From Dromiciops gliroides (taxonomy: Eukaryota > Chordata > Mammalia > Microbiotheria > Microbiotheriidae), in contig NC_057867.1 of NCBI RefSeq assembly GCF_019393635.1, positions 54,001,643 to 54,065,642 on the forward strand: a stretch of DNA of 64,000 nt, given 5' to 3'. The stretch's first letter is position 1. Each line of letters opens with the position of its first letter. Shown here piece by piece: positions 1 through 10,189 of the stretch. The position numbers and the translations under genes were made by a program. The notes beneath the pieces were generated by a model. The model was not told the origin of the DNA and ran no database searches. It was given only the letters and a program-made list of their open reading frames with translations.

Positions 1-80
1 TCTTTTTTGTTATCCATTGAGATGTTCATGTTTGATGTGTGGACTCATGATTTAGATAGGAAATTTCTTTCAAAAATTTT

Positions 81-240
81 ATCGTTGTCATCCAGTCATA
101 TCCAACTCTTAGTGGTCTCATGGCCCATGCTGTCCGTGGGGTTTTCTTGGCAAAGATACTGGAGTGGTTTGTCATTTCTGTCTCCCATGGATTAAGGCAA
201 ACAGAGGTGAAGTGACTTGCCCAGGGTCACACAGCTAGGT
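81..240 (-). repeat. Marsupial SINE, RTE-tailed type (partial)
   Basis: Antisense copy of the SINE whose tail reads (sense) GGCAAACCACTCCAGTATCTTTGCC. Plus-strand TTTTCTTGGCAAAGATACTGGAGTGG is followed by the CCCAGGGTCACACAGCTA core; the tRNA-like head is missing. About 35% of its body is divergent or lost. Confidence 0.85.
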
Positions 241-533
241 AGGTACCTTATGAAATAGGGGCCATTTTATTCATTGTATTTGTATCTACAGGGCCTAACA
301 CAGTGTCTGTCATAGAGGAGGTGCTTAGTAAATATTTATTGATTGACTGACATAATTTTAGAACTGTGTTCTCAGAGAAAAAAAACTACCTTATCCCCAT
401 TATGAGATTTTCTAAAATTCTACCTTTTTCGTTAATTGATCTACCATTTGCTTCTACCATTTAGCTCCAGAAGAAAGTTAGTTAAAGGAGCCATTACTAA
501 TAAAGTTTGCAAAGTGCTTTATACTTTAATATA

Positions 534-534
534 T

Positions 535-594
<60 letters not shown>

Positions 595-598
595 CATG
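534..598. repeat. (TA)n/(TG)n microsatellite
   Basis: Alternating TATATA then GTGTGT, followed by TATG and TGCA units. Confidence 0.97.
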
Positions 599-604
599 CA
601 TGTA

Positions 605-840
605 ATAGAAGTTTGGAGCTGGCTCAGGTGTCTGAAGTCTCCTAGCACAACACCAGAGATGGAGCATCAGAATAAGAGAGGTGATGTTCCCACTGTCCTC
701 TGCCCTGGTTAGACCATATCTGAAGGGATGTGTTGAGTTCTGAGCAGCACAGATTGGGGAGGACATTAACAAAAGTGAGGTATCAGATGTAAAAGATTAT
801 TTCAAGAAGTTAGGTCATGAAAGAAAAGAGGGCCGGAGCT
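605..840 (+). mobile_element. L3/CR1 LINE fragment
   Basis: Degenerate stretch with CTGCCCTGGTTAGACCATAT and TGAGTTCTGAGCAGCAC, the pattern of the CR1/L3 3' region. It is a shorter relative of the copy at 2485-3120. Confidence 0.6.
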
Positions 841-1199
841 CTTCCCCAGTCTTAAAAAATCCAGAACCTTTGCCCATGTCCCTGGTTTTGCCGGTTCTCT
901 GATTGCCCATGGTTTCCCCACCACTACCAACAGTCATTCTAAAATCACATCTGCAGGTACTCTGGGCTATCATTTGCAAGAACATTTAGGTACCCTCACA
1001 GTGTTCCCTCCCCTCTCTTGAGCTTTCAGTCCTTCTGAATCACATCTATTCTCTCATTTCCAGTTTGAAGAACATTCTCCTTCATGGAGAAGACTGAACC
1101 AAGAAGTAGTGAAGTCTTGGGAGGGAGGCTATTTTTGTTACCCTGACACTCTCTATCAAATTATTTTCCCATTCTTAACATTTTAAAACGTTAAATGCC

Positions 1200-1352
1200 A
1201 TTGTGTGAGGCAGATAGGTAGGCCGGCATATAGAGTATTTCACCTAGAGTCAGGGAAGACCCAAATTTGAATCTTGCCTCAGATAGTTACTAGCTGTGTG
1301 ACTCTGAGCAAGTCACTCAACTCCTCTAAGCCCCAGATTCCTCATCTTTAAA
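1200..1352 (+). repeat. tRNA-derived SINE, old copy
   Basis: Sense core GTTACTAGCTGTGTGACTCT with AGCAAGTCACTCAACT, ending CCTCATCTTTAAAATAC. Head and tail are decayed. Confidence 0.75.
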
Positions 1353-1378
1353 ATACAGTGACAGACAAAAAATACATT

Positions 1379-1422
1379 TCATATATATATATATATATAT
1401 ACATACATACATACACACACAT
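1379..1422. repeat. (AT)n/(ACAT)n microsatellite
   Basis: Eleven-odd AT units followed by ACATACAT and ACACAC. Confidence 0.95.
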
Positions 1423-1771
1423 ATCTACATTGTAAATTTTCAGATTTGAGATCAAAGGAGAACTTCATATTGGTTCAATCAGACCATGAGAAACAACTAC
1501 AACAGATGTGATACCACCACCCCAAAAAAAGTGTTTACATTGATTCTGGCACATATTTGAATCTCTCTTTTCCTGTGGGGATGGACAGGATGGTGGTATA
1601 TGACTGGCCTTAATTCTAGAAAAAAATCTTTACTCAGAAAGGGTGAGCTACTATTGCAATGAATGTAAAAAAGATGGTGAATTTGGAGTTTGAGGAGCAG
1701 GTTCCCCATCCTTGCATTGGGCATGTCACTTTACCTTTTTAAGTCCAAATTTCTTTATTTTTCTTTATTTT

Positions 1772-1909
1772 TTTGCGGGGCAATGAGGGTTAAGTGACTT
1801 GCCCAGGGTCACACAGCTAGTAAGTGTCAAGTGGCTGAGGTCGGATTTGAACTCAGGTCCTCCTGAATCCAGGGCCGGTGCTTTATCCACTGCTCCACCT
1901 AGCTGCCCC
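1772..1909 (-). repeat. Marsupial SINE (poly-A type), nested in the next SINE's tail
   Basis: Complete antisense copy from GGGGCAATGAGGGTTAAG to CACCTAGCTGCCCC. It lies inside the poly-T tail of the SINE at 1930-2074: the 17-bp duplication TAAGTCCAAATTTCTTT (1740-1756 and 2075-2091) brackets both. Confidence 0.95.
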
Positions 1910-1929
1910 AATTTTTTGTTTTTTTAAAT

Positions 1930-2074
1930 TAAAAAAATTTTGCAGGGCAATGAGAGTTAAGTGACTTGCCCAGGGTCACACAGCTAGTAAGTTTCAAGTG
2001 TAGGAGGCTGGATTTGAACTCAGGTCCTCCTGAATCCAGGGCCAGAGTTTTATCCACTGTGCCACCTAGCTGTC
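1930..2074 (-). repeat. Marsupial SINE (poly-A type) with 17-bp target duplication
   Basis: Antisense copy, TTTTGCAGGGCAATGAGAG to CACCTAGCTGTC. Flanked, together with the nested copy, by TAAGTCCAAATTTCTTT at 1740-1756 and 2075-2091. Confidence 0.93.
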
Positions 2075-2209
2075 TAAGTCCAAATTTCTTTGTCTTCTAA
2101 ATGGAGATATGTGCACAATATGTTTCTCCAAAACTCAACTGCACAAGTACAGGATGGGGGTGTGTCTAAAGATATACTGTTGAATTGAAAAGGTGTATCA
2201 TACAGGGGA

Positions 2210-2415
2210 ATCTAGGATCACAGACTTAGAAATGAAAGGCATCTTTAAGGTTATCTAGTCTAAACTCTGTCATTTTATAGATGAAGAAATTGAGATCTTA
2301 GAGAAGTGACTTGTCCAAGGTCACACAGGTGGTAAGCAAAAGAGGTGGAATTTGAACTCAGATCCTCTGACTCCAAATCCAACATTCTACCTATTGCACC
2401 ATGCTGGCTACCAAG
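2210..2415 (-). repeat. MIR SINE
   Basis: Antisense MIR-type core: ATTTTATAGATGAAGAAATTG, then AGGTCACACAGGTGGTAAG and TTGAACTCAGATCCTCTGAC. Confidence 0.85.
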
Positions 2416-2484
2416 CTCAGGAGGAGTCTATAATAGTATGGCATGGCATCCTAACAAGCTAACCCTGTGTGAGACTGAGGAAAA

Positions 2485-3120
2485 AATAAAACCATAGACT
2501 TAGAGCTGGGATGGACTTTAGAGGTCACCTGGCGCAATGCCACAGATGGAGCCTCCAAAATGAGGGAGGTGATGGTTCTGCTGTCCTCTGCCCTGGCTAG
2601 ACCATGTCTGGAAGAATGTGTTCACTTGTGGGCAGCCCATTTTTGAAAGGCCATTGACAAAAGGGGAGAGTGTCCTGAAGATAGTGAAAAGAATGGGGAA
2701 GGAAGGAGAAACCATACCATAGGAGGATGACTTGAAGGAACTGGGATGTTCAGCTTGGAAAAGAAGGTTGGAGGGCCAGGGCAAGGGTGGGGGGGCATGA
2801 TGACTCTATTCAAGTATTTGAAGGGCCATCAGTGGAAGATCTTGTACTATTTGGCTTGGGTGGGGCAGAGCTAGAAGCAATGGGTGCAAGCTGCAAAGAG
2901 AGAGATTTCAACTCAATGTAGAGAAAACCTTAATGTTGAGAGTGGTCTCAGAATAGGATGGCTTGATTTGGAAGATGCCAGGCTCTCCCTTCCTTAAAGG
3001 TCTTTAGGCAGAGTCTGCCTGACCACTTATCAGGTAAGTTTTAGAAAGGATTCTTGTTTGAATGTGAATAGGTTGGACCTCTGAGGTTCCTCCTCTCTCA
3101 GAAATTATGCACTTCTGTGA
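2485..3120 (+). mobile_element. L3/CR1 LINE 3' fragment
   Basis: Recognised by the CR1-type string GGAACTGGGATGTTCAGCTTGGAAAAGAAG (shown in part), a later GGGTGCAAGCTGCAAAG and the terminal GGATTCTTGTTTGAATG. These follow the order of the CR1/L3 C-terminal and 3' UTR region. No intact ORF. Confidence 0.7.
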
Positions 3121-3546
3121 TTCCTCCTCCCCCATGACGGGCAGGAAGGATCAATGGGATAGTATATGCAAAGTGCTTTGTAACCATAAAGGGCTGCATA
3201 AATGTGAGTTATTGTTCTTATTCTCCCCATCTTAGATGAAAATGGGTCACCTTTATTTGAAATGAAAATACTGTACATACAATCTCCCCCCCCCACTCCT
3301 CATCTCCTTCACTGTTCTTTTTTTTAACCAGAATATTTGTCCCTATTTTTAGAGTTGTTTCTGTTTGATGAAATATCCTTCAGTGATTGTTCAAGCTGAA
3401 CAATGAATAACACAGCCTGAGATATTGGCATTTCCCCCAGCAGCCCGTGAAAATAACCCACAGTCCATGAATAGGTGTTGAATACCTGGAGGTGTGGAAC
3501 AAGCTTCCTTCAGCCCGATCATGCTGAGATATTTTAGTCTTGCTGA

Positions 3547-3878
3547 AGAGAAAGAAAGCAAAAGAAAAGGGGAAAGGAGAGGAAAAGAAGGGGGAGAGGG
3601 AGTCTAGCCAAGTAAGGGGGGGGGAGGAGAGAGAGGCAGGAAGGGAGAGGGAGAGAGAAAGAGGCAGGGAGCAAGAGACAGAAGGCAGGAAAGGGAGCGT
3701 TTAGAAGAAGGGGAAAGAAGGTAGAGATAGGGAAAGAGAGGGGGGAGAGAGACGGAGACAGAGAGAGAGGGGGGAAGGGAGAGAGAGGAAGGGAGGGAGG
3801 GGGGACAGAAAGGGAGAGAAAGGGAGAGGGAGAGGGAGAAGGAGTGAGAGGGAGTGAGAGGGAGAGAAAGGGAGAGAG

Positions 3879-3939
<61 letters not shown>
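3547..3939. repeat. Purine-rich tract ending in (GA)n
   Basis: Nearly 400 nt of almost uninterrupted purines on the + strand (GGGAGAGAGA-type units) in the F9 intron, ending in pure (GA)n at 3882-3938. Mirror symmetry could allow triplex DNA. Confidence 0.97.
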
Positions 3940-3941
<2 letters not shown>

Positions 3942-4319
3942 AAATTCACCCCTTCCAAAAGCATTTTTCTAAAGAACAAAGGGATTGCCTGGGTCAGGAG
4001 AGCTCTACCTGAAATGCTAATGATGTGCAACGGTATAAGGTAGAAAAGGTCTGGAGGAGAAAGAAGCTACTGTAGCTCTTCAGGCTGGGGTTTTGAGCAA
4101 AGAATTGCAAAGATACCATGTGAGCTCGAGTGTCACAGTCTCCCTAGAGCAGGCAGAAATGAATGAAAACTCCTTCCCAGAAATAGGCCCTTTCCTGTGT
4201 TTTGTGGGGTGCTCCAGGAGCCTGGCTCACCCAAATTCTTTCCCCGACCATGCAAGATAACCCACCGCACATTCTCCTACTATCGTATTTACTGGTGGGA
4301 GGACTTCGGGGATCAACTG

Positions 4320-4640
4320 ATCCAAGCCCCCCATTTTACAGGTGAGGGAAGCAAAGCCCAGGGAAGGGAAGGGGCTTGCCCAAGGTCACACAGGTATTAA
4401 ATAGCAGAGTTGGGATTTGCACTCAGGTCCTGTGATTTTAGACCTGACCCTCTTTCCATGGTGCCCCAACCAAGCCCCTGTTTTGACAGATAAGGAATAA
4501 CAGAACCGAAGGGTTAAGTGACTTACCTGTGATCTCACAGCTAACAGGCAGCAACAGCTGGGCTTTTAACCCACAGCACAGAATCCAGCTCAGGTCTTTG
4601 GGTTTCCACCACAGGGTCATTGTCTTATTCACTATTTATA
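4320..4640 (-). repeat. Two adjacent MIR-type SINE remnants
   Basis: CATTTTACAGGTGAGGGAAG with AAGGTCACACAGGTATTAAA (about 4325-4480) is followed by a second degraded copy GGGTTAAGTGACTTACCTG (about 4490-4640). An AT-rich simple stretch follows at 4630-4710. Confidence 0.75.
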
Positions 4641-4709
4641 TTATATAGAATATATAAATAACAAATATATTAATAATATTATAGATATATCTATATAGAT
4701 ATAAAACTT

Positions 4710-5567
4710 ATTAACCCTCTGAGAAGGACTACCTTGAGGTACATGGAGAAACTTAGGTCAGGCCAAGGTGTAAAAAAAATATTAGGTCCAAATGAAAACA
4801 TCAAGATCTTTCCTGATGAAAAGGGAAAGAAGGAACTTTTTTTGCCCTTTTCACTGGGCAAAGCTAGTGGTTCACAGCTCATCTGAATGGTATCAGATCT
4901 CTGGGGTTGACTGTCCACTATCAATCAAAAGAAAAAGGTGATTGGGGGCAGTGGGGGCAAATTCAGTGCCCCAGGGGATGAGGGAAACAGCTTGAGCAAG
5001 CTGAGCCCTTCAGCCTCCTGCTCCCAACGGGCTAGCATCCTTAAGCCCCACCCTCCCAGGGGGGCTTTGTGCAGAACAGGGACAAGAGTACACCACCCTG
5101 ATAACCTGCACCTACCTAGATTGTCCTTGATACCCTGGGAAAAGCAAGGCTGCTTCACTTAGAGTTGGATGGGAGACAGTGACTGAGGGGATATGGGGCC
5201 TACTCTTTTCTCATTGAAAATCCTCCTTACCTCCTTTGCTGAGCCACATAGGAAAAGATCATAGGCTATTTTTTTCAGTTGCCTGTAATTCTTTACCTTA
5301 ACATATATGCTATAGTAAAAAGGAAAACCTTAACAATCCTTGTGTTTGTCTGTATGTTTAAACAAATGTTTATTGCGCCCTCTAGTGGTCAGAGATTCCC
5401 AACTCTCTCCTAAACTGATAGACGAAATTCAGGAAATTGATCCAGAAAATAAAGAGAAGCAAATTTTCCTTCTTAACTCACCACAAAGAAATTCAATATT
5501 TCTATAAACTGGTGGACTTACTCTCTTGTTCCATAGCAAGCTTCTTTTCTCCCTCAAGCCTTAGAAC
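4710..5567. other. F9 intron sequence, nothing recognised
   Basis: No exon, repeat or RNA that I can name. The open frames here lack splice sites and similarity to known proteins. Confidence 0.6.
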
Positions 5568-5779
5568 AGGGATTCAAAACATGGGGTCTGTGACCCTGGG
5601 TCGGTTGGTTTGTTTTTAACATTTTGACAAATGGATTTTGATAGCATAGGCTTCCTTTGAAAGCCAATGTATTTTATTTCATACATTTTAGAATATTATT
5701 CTTGAGAAGAGGTATATAGATTTCACTAGATTGCTGGGGGTGGGGTACAAGAACACTTAGAAAGGTTCAGAACCCCTGA
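5568..5779. mobile_element. hAT-like non-autonomous DNA element
   Basis: About 210 bp with imperfect inverted ends: left ACAGGGATTCAAAACATGGGG and right AGAAAGGTTCAGAACCCCTG. The internal sequence GGTATATAGATTTCACTAGATTGC matches the two other family copies at 45604 and 47297. Confidence 0.65.
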
Positions 5780-6468
5780 TTTTGATCCTTAATTCCAGGG
5801 CCAAACGGAGAAAAGGTCTCTCTTTTTAGCATAAGCCTTGCTGGGTATAAGTAAGCCTGAAATCAAGCCCCATCATCCCATGGGGATCTCCAGGGGTGTA
5901 CTGCCTCGTCAGGTCTGAGGAACTGGTTCTTATGTTAAGTTTCTCAGACTGTCTAGCTTCATTTCCTAACATTCTGGGTTAAAGGGGACTCCAGGGGCCC
6001 TCCTAGACAGGAATATAGCTTTTCAATTTTTTTCCTTCCAGAGAAGAAGATGCCATTGGCTTGTTGGGCCAACATTCTCAATGCTAGACTAGGAATCTCA
6101 AGTTGTTTTTCCCTGTGTCTGCCTTATTAATCCCATGGAACAATTCAGGCACTTACATACTCAGACTCCCTAAGGAATTAGGACCCACTAGGCCCCAAAC
6201 AGTCAAGGAAGTCAATCTTTCTATTTCACTTTGGCTGGCATTCAGTCCTTCATCCCCTAGCCTCTCCCCTAACCCCTTTGCCATTTTCTCCAGAAACAGT
6301 GACAGAAACAGACCAATCCTGACATGGGAAACTCCCACTACAGATCCTAAAGAACTCTTCTTTTTATACTCAATGGAGCCAAAAAGAATTGAATTTTATT
6401 CCTGCTCTCCAGCTTGTCCTCAGTTCAAAATGACATATCAGAAAACCCTGGTGCTTTTCCTCCCACAG
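5780..6468 (+). other. F9 intron immediately upstream of exon 7
   Basis: Unique sequence leading into the pyrimidine tract CTTTTCCTCCCACAG. An open frame starting near 6103 runs into exon 7, but its first 120 codons are intronic read-through and not factor IX sequence. Confidence 0.7.
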
Positions 6469-6583
6469 GTCATTTTGAATGGAAAGATTAAAGGGTTCTG
6501 TGGTGGCTCCATCATCAATGAGAAATGGATTATAACTGCAGCCCATTGCATTCAACCTGGAGCTGAAATTACTGTCGTGGCAG
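6469..6583 (+). CDS. F9: Coagulation factor IX exon 7 (catalytic His exon)
   Basis: This internal coding exon of the secreted vitamin-K-dependent zymogen factor IX belongs to its chymotrypsin-fold (S1) protease domain. The acceptor is TCCCACAG|GTC and the donor GGCAG|GTAAGC. Length is 115 nt, the same as the human exon as I recall it. The translation begins [14 protein letters not shown] and continues to ITAAHC, which holds the catalytic histidine (residue 26 of the exon) and the histidine-loop disulphide pair FCGGS and AAHC. It ends TVVAG, with the last Gly codon split (phase 1), as in human F9. Activated factor IX with factor VIIIa and Ca2+ on phospholipid cleaves factor X. Differences from human are conservative (VVLNGKVDAF versus [10 protein letters not shown]). 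No frameshift or stop is seen. Confidence 0.97.
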
Positions 6584-7119
6584 GTAAGCAAAACGGCTTT
6601 GGCCCATTCCCCACTGAGATGTTGAAAGCCACAGAAGGGGCTGTGGAACATGTTACGTGGCATTAAATGACTGGCCCAAAGCCGAATGTGCTCTTTCCAA
6701 AGAGCAAACTTGCTGTCACTGGATATATTTAAGTGAAAGCTGAATGGCCTCATGTTGAGGAAGACATTGTAGAGGGACTAAGAAGATCAAGGAGAGAAGG
6801 AAATGAGCGTTTGGCCTGAAAAATGGGCACCATTCCTCCCGCCACTTGCCAGTAAGACAGAAACATGGAGTTGGAGCAGAGGAGACCCAAGAAATTGTCG
6901 AGCCCTAGGGCTGGAAGGGCCTTTAGAGATCATGTGACCTGGCTCCTGCATGATCATTTGGTGTCCAATTTGAATCCTTGGAGACCTTGCTAAGGTTCAT
7001 GGCACTGATTGCTCTGTAGGAGCTAGGGGAGCTCTTGCTATAGGAGAGAGGGGGAATGCAGGGGATGGGGAGAGAGAAGGTGATGTAGAGGAGTGTTAGA
7101 GTGGTGCCAAGGAAGAGGT

Positions 7120-7277
7120 ACTGATTTTTTGTTTTTGTTTTGTTTTGGGGGGCAATGAGGGCTAAGTGACTTGCCCAGGATCACACAGCTAGTGTCAAGT
7201 GTCTGAGGTCTAATTTGAACTCAGGTCCTCCTGAATCCAGGGACAGTGCTTTATCCACTGTGCCACCTAGCTGCCCC
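7120..7277 (-). repeat. Marsupial SINE (poly-A type)
   Basis: Antisense copy in the last F9 intron, poly-T tail GTTTTTGTTTTGTTTTGGGG then GGCAATGAGGGCTAAG to CACCTAGCTGCCCC. Confidence 0.94.
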
Positions 7278-7303
7278 CGAGGCAGCTCAAATTCTGATCT
7301 TGC

Positions 7304-7460
7304 CCGGGCAGCTAGGTGGTGCAGTGGATAGAGCACCAGCCCTGGATTTAGGAGTACCTGAGTTCAAATCGGGCTTCAGACCCTTGACACTTACTAGCTG
7401 TGTGACTCTGGGCAAGTCACTTAACCCCAATTGCCTCAGCAAAAAAAACAAAAAAAAAAC
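7304..7460 (+). repeat. Marsupial SINE (poly-A type) with target duplication
   Basis: Sense copy GGGCAGCTAGGTGGTGCAG to TTGCCTCAGCAAAAAAAA. Flanks CAAATTCTGATCTTGCC (7288) and AAAATTCTGATCCTGCC (after 7464) are a slightly diverged target duplication. Confidence 0.95.
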
Positions 7461-7841
7461 ATACAAAATTCTGATCCTGCCATTTACTACCTGTATGACC
7501 TTGAGAAAGTCTTGACCTCTTCAAATCCATGGGCTGCATCCATAAAATGAGGGGGCGGGGAGGGGGTTGGACTAAATGGATCCTAAGGTCCCTTCCAGCT
7601 GTAAATCTTTGAGCCTGTGTGTTGAGAGACCTTGGCTCTGACCCCTGATGACGTAGGTGGCCTTGGAAAAGTCATGTGCCCTCTCTGAGCATCAATTTCC
7701 TCACCTGCAAAAGGAGAATGACATTACTTGTCCCACTTTCCGCATAGGGTCATTGTAGGGAAGATGCTTTGGAAAATTCAAGAGTCTAGAGAAATGCAAA
7801 TGATGAGGTGAAATCATGAGTCCCATGTTTTCTTCTCCCAG

Positions 7842-8389
7842 GTGAGCACGACACAGAAACTCAGGAGGGCACTGAGCAGATACGGCAGGTGATCCGAGCC
7901 ATTCCTCACCACACCTACAATGCCTCCATAAACAAGTACAGCAATGACATCGCCCTTCTGGAACTCGATAAGCCCTTGCAGCTGAATGAGTATGTGACCC
8001 CGATCTGCATTGCAAACAAGGAGTACACCAACATCTTCCTCCAGTCTGGAACAGGCACTGTGAGTGGCTGGGGCAAGGTCTTCCACAGGGGCCGGTCAGC
8101 CTCTGTCCTCCAGTTCCTGAATGTTCCCTTTGTGGACAGAGCCACGTGCCTGCGCTCCACCAAGGTCACCATCCTCAGCAACATGTTCTGCGCTGGCTTT
8201 CACCAGGGTGGCAAAGATTCCTGCCAAGGAGATAGTGGGGGACCCCATACCACTGAAGTGGAGGGCACCAGTTTCCTCACCGGCATCATCAGCTGGGGAG
8301 AAGAATGTGCTGTCCGAGGCAAATATGGCATCTATACGAAAGTCTCCCGCTTTGTCAACTGGATTAAAGAGAAAACAAAACGCACCTAA
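7842..8389 (+). CDS. F9: Coagulation factor IX exon 8 (catalytic Asp and Ser, C-terminus)
   Basis: This is the terminal coding exon of factor IX. The acceptor is TTCTCCCAG|GTGAGC; the frame continues from exon 7 (split Gly) and stops at TAA 8387-8389, giving 548 nt. The translation starts [12 protein letters not shown]. The catalytic aspartate lies in NDIALLELD (Asp codon 7946-7948). The catalytic serine lies in CQGDSGGP (Ser codon 8234-8236), with the S1-pocket Asp six residues earlier in KDSCQ, so Arg specificity is kept. The segment [10 protein letters not shown], which includes the arginine at the human 'Padua' position 338, is intact. The C-terminus [11 protein letters not shown] is nearly the human [11 protein letters not shown]. 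Ala to Ser in YNAS creates an N-glycosylation sequon absent from human (see findings). The gene appears fully functional. Confidence 0.98.
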
Positions 8390-8630
8390 GCCATACCAGC
8401 TTTGCTTCCTTTCCAGAATGTCGCTGGTCATTTGGGATCGAGAAAAGAGACAGGAATGGCTTTGTTACTAATCAATTTCCTATCAATTGTTGGGTATGAA
8501 TCTACATTATCTCACAATGCTGCTTTTTCCTTTGGAACAGAGAGAATTCTGGGTAGAACTCAGACTACGCTGGTCTATCTGTATATACAAGAAGGGAAAC
8601 AATCACTGAATAAATATTATGCTGTGACAG
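8390..8630 (+). other. F9: F9 3' UTR (proximal)
   Basis: About 220 nt separate the F9 stop from the first good AATAAA. The sequence is free of recognised repeats. Human F9 has a longer 3' UTR of about 1.4 kb (from memory), so the UTR may extend past this first signal. Confidence 0.6.
8609..8614 (+). promoter_or_regulatory. F9 polyadenylation signal candidate (AATAAA), proximal
   Basis: A consensus AATAAA 220 nt after the F9 stop is followed within 30 nt by a GT-rich stretch (CTGTGACAGTGTGATC), as expected of a cleavage region. Inferred from sequence only. Confidence 0.6.
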
Positions 8631-8639
8631 TGTGATCAG

Positions 8640-9880
8640 TCCCACAAGGCTGTGAAGTAGACAAAGTTTGGCTTCCTAACCTCATCTGTCCCTAATCCCT
8701 CTTCCTGCCACAATCCCTGTGTTTCCCTTGCATCTCTTCCCCCCTTAGTTTCCTTTATCTACTCAACCCATCTTCCCTTTGTAGTTCCTTCCTTGGCTCC
8801 CCTCTGCACCCAGACACTTAAGGCTCTGGGTTTGCCCTCCCCCAAAGCACTCTGGGGCTCCCTTCCTTTCCTGTTCTTACCTCTCTACCCAACCAATGTT
8901 ACCATCTCAACTGTTTGGCCTTCCCAATCCCATTTTGTAGATGGCAGCCTACTCCACTGACATATCAAGTCAGCTCCTTACTCTTAAAGGTACATACACA
9001 TGTAGCATGATCATTTCTGTATTAAGTCCTCACTGAGTGGCTTGTAAAATATCCAAATTCCTGAGGGCTAGCATGGGCTGGAGGGAGCACCCCAAAGGTT
9101 TCTGCTTCTATAGCCTGACCCTTTATTCCTGAATACATGCATATATATTGTCAGGTCCCCTAGACCCTGTCTCTAGCCTGGGCCCTCCATCACAAAGAGC
9201 TGATTGGATGGACAGAGCAGTCAGCAGCTGGCTGGGTTGCCTCCCATTGATTGTTGCCTTGCCTTGGACACATCCTGACAGCTGTCATTTGGGTCCTGTC
9301 CCTGCTCATACAAAAGACTAAGGGTGAGGGAATGAGGGATGATGGAGAGCTTGGCACTAGGGAGTTGTGGGATTTTGTTTTCAGAAAATACCAAATCCAG
9401 CTGAAATGCATCAGGAAATATAGTGAGGACCCAGGAAGGGGGCAGACCCTGGCTGGCTAAAGCCGTCCAGCTCTGCCCAGTGCAGGTCTGCTCACACTGG
9501 GGACTGGCATCAATAAACCTGTTTGGAGACAGACTCACAGCTCACAGGGAAAATATCCCAGGAAACAAGAGTAGACCCTCCCAAAGGGTAGGGCCTTTTC
9601 CAGGTATTACCCTTGTAACCAGACATACCTGTGCCCCCCATAAGAAACGCTCACTGGCTGGAACTGGACCAGTTGATGAGCCAAGCCAGAGAGCCACATG
9701 GGCCCCATGTGCAGGGGAACCCAAATTTGGGAAGGTGACAGGGTCTGGGACCAAACAAGGAGAGCTTGGCCCTTCTCCTCGCTATACAATCTATCCAGCC
9801 AATTTAATTATGAGTGAGGTACTGCGCTAGGTGCAAGGTATCCAAAACCAAATCTCCACCCTCAGGGAGCTTTCATTATA
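8640..9880. other. F9 downstream flank, mostly unique
   Basis: No repeat or exon recognised. Contains the distal AATAAA at 9512-9517. A 135-codon open frame at 9423-9830 has no recognisable similarity. Confidence 0.5.
9512..9517 (+). promoter_or_regulatory. F9 polyadenylation signal candidate (AATAAA), distal
   Basis: A second consensus AATAAA sits about 1.1 kb after the F9 stop and is followed by CCTGTTTGGAG. Its position would give a 3' UTR close in length to the human one. Which signal is used cannot be decided from sequence. Confidence 0.4.
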
Positions 9881-9959
9881 CTAAGGGCATGGGTTTTTAA
9901 CCTTTTGGGAGTCAGGGACCCCTTCAGCATTCTGGTGAAGCCTATGGATCCTTTCTCAG

Positions 9960-10185
9960 GATAATGGTATTGAAAGGTTTGCAAAGCACTTTACATTTAT
10001 TATCTCATTGGATCCTCACAACAACCTTGGGAGGGAGGTGCTCTTATTATCCCCATTTTACAGATGAGGAAACTGAGGCAGACAGAAGTTAAGTGACTCA
10101 CATAGCTCCCAAGTGTCTCAGGTCACATTTGAACTCAGGTCTTCCTAACTCCAGGTCCAGCGCCCTGTGCATTCTCTCTTCTAAA
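9960..10185 (-). repeat. MIR SINE
   Basis: Antisense MIR with TTGCAAAGCACTTTACA, CATTTTACAGATGAGGAAAC and TTTGAACTCAGGTCTTCC in the expected order. Preceded at 9884-9960 by a partial hAT-like end (GTTTTTAACCTTTTGGG). Confidence 0.9.
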
Positions 10186-10189
10186 CCTT

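Larger units (their letters stand above)
1..8620 (+). other. F9: F9 locus, 3' part (last intron(s), exons 7 and 8, 3' UTR)
   Basis: This span is the 3' portion of the coagulation factor IX gene. Two exons have consensus splice sites and an uninterrupted reading frame matching the factor IX protease domain. Positions 1-6468 are intronic; I found no match to exon 6 (activation peptide and the IVGG-type N-terminus of the protease). This fits the long human intron before exon 7 (about 9 kb from memory). The intron between the two exons is 1258 bp, roughly twice the human one, and the excess is explained by two SINEs at 7120-7460. The transcript end is inferred from a polyadenylation signal at 8609-8614. 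Confidence 0.9.

Noticed and set aside
6103-6468. Open frame running into F9 exon 7 from upstream
   Set aside because: A clear CCCACAG acceptor at 6468 and factor IX homology beginning only at 6469 show that the upstream part is intron.
7304-7460. tRNA-like heads of SINEs considered as tRNA genes
   Set aside because: The heads keep promoter-like boxes but do not fold into a tRNA with anticodon arm, and each is followed by SINE body and tail.
9423-9830. A 135-codon + strand frame downstream of F9
   Set aside because: Lies in 3' flank, no homology or splice signals, and is overlapped by equally long antisense frames.
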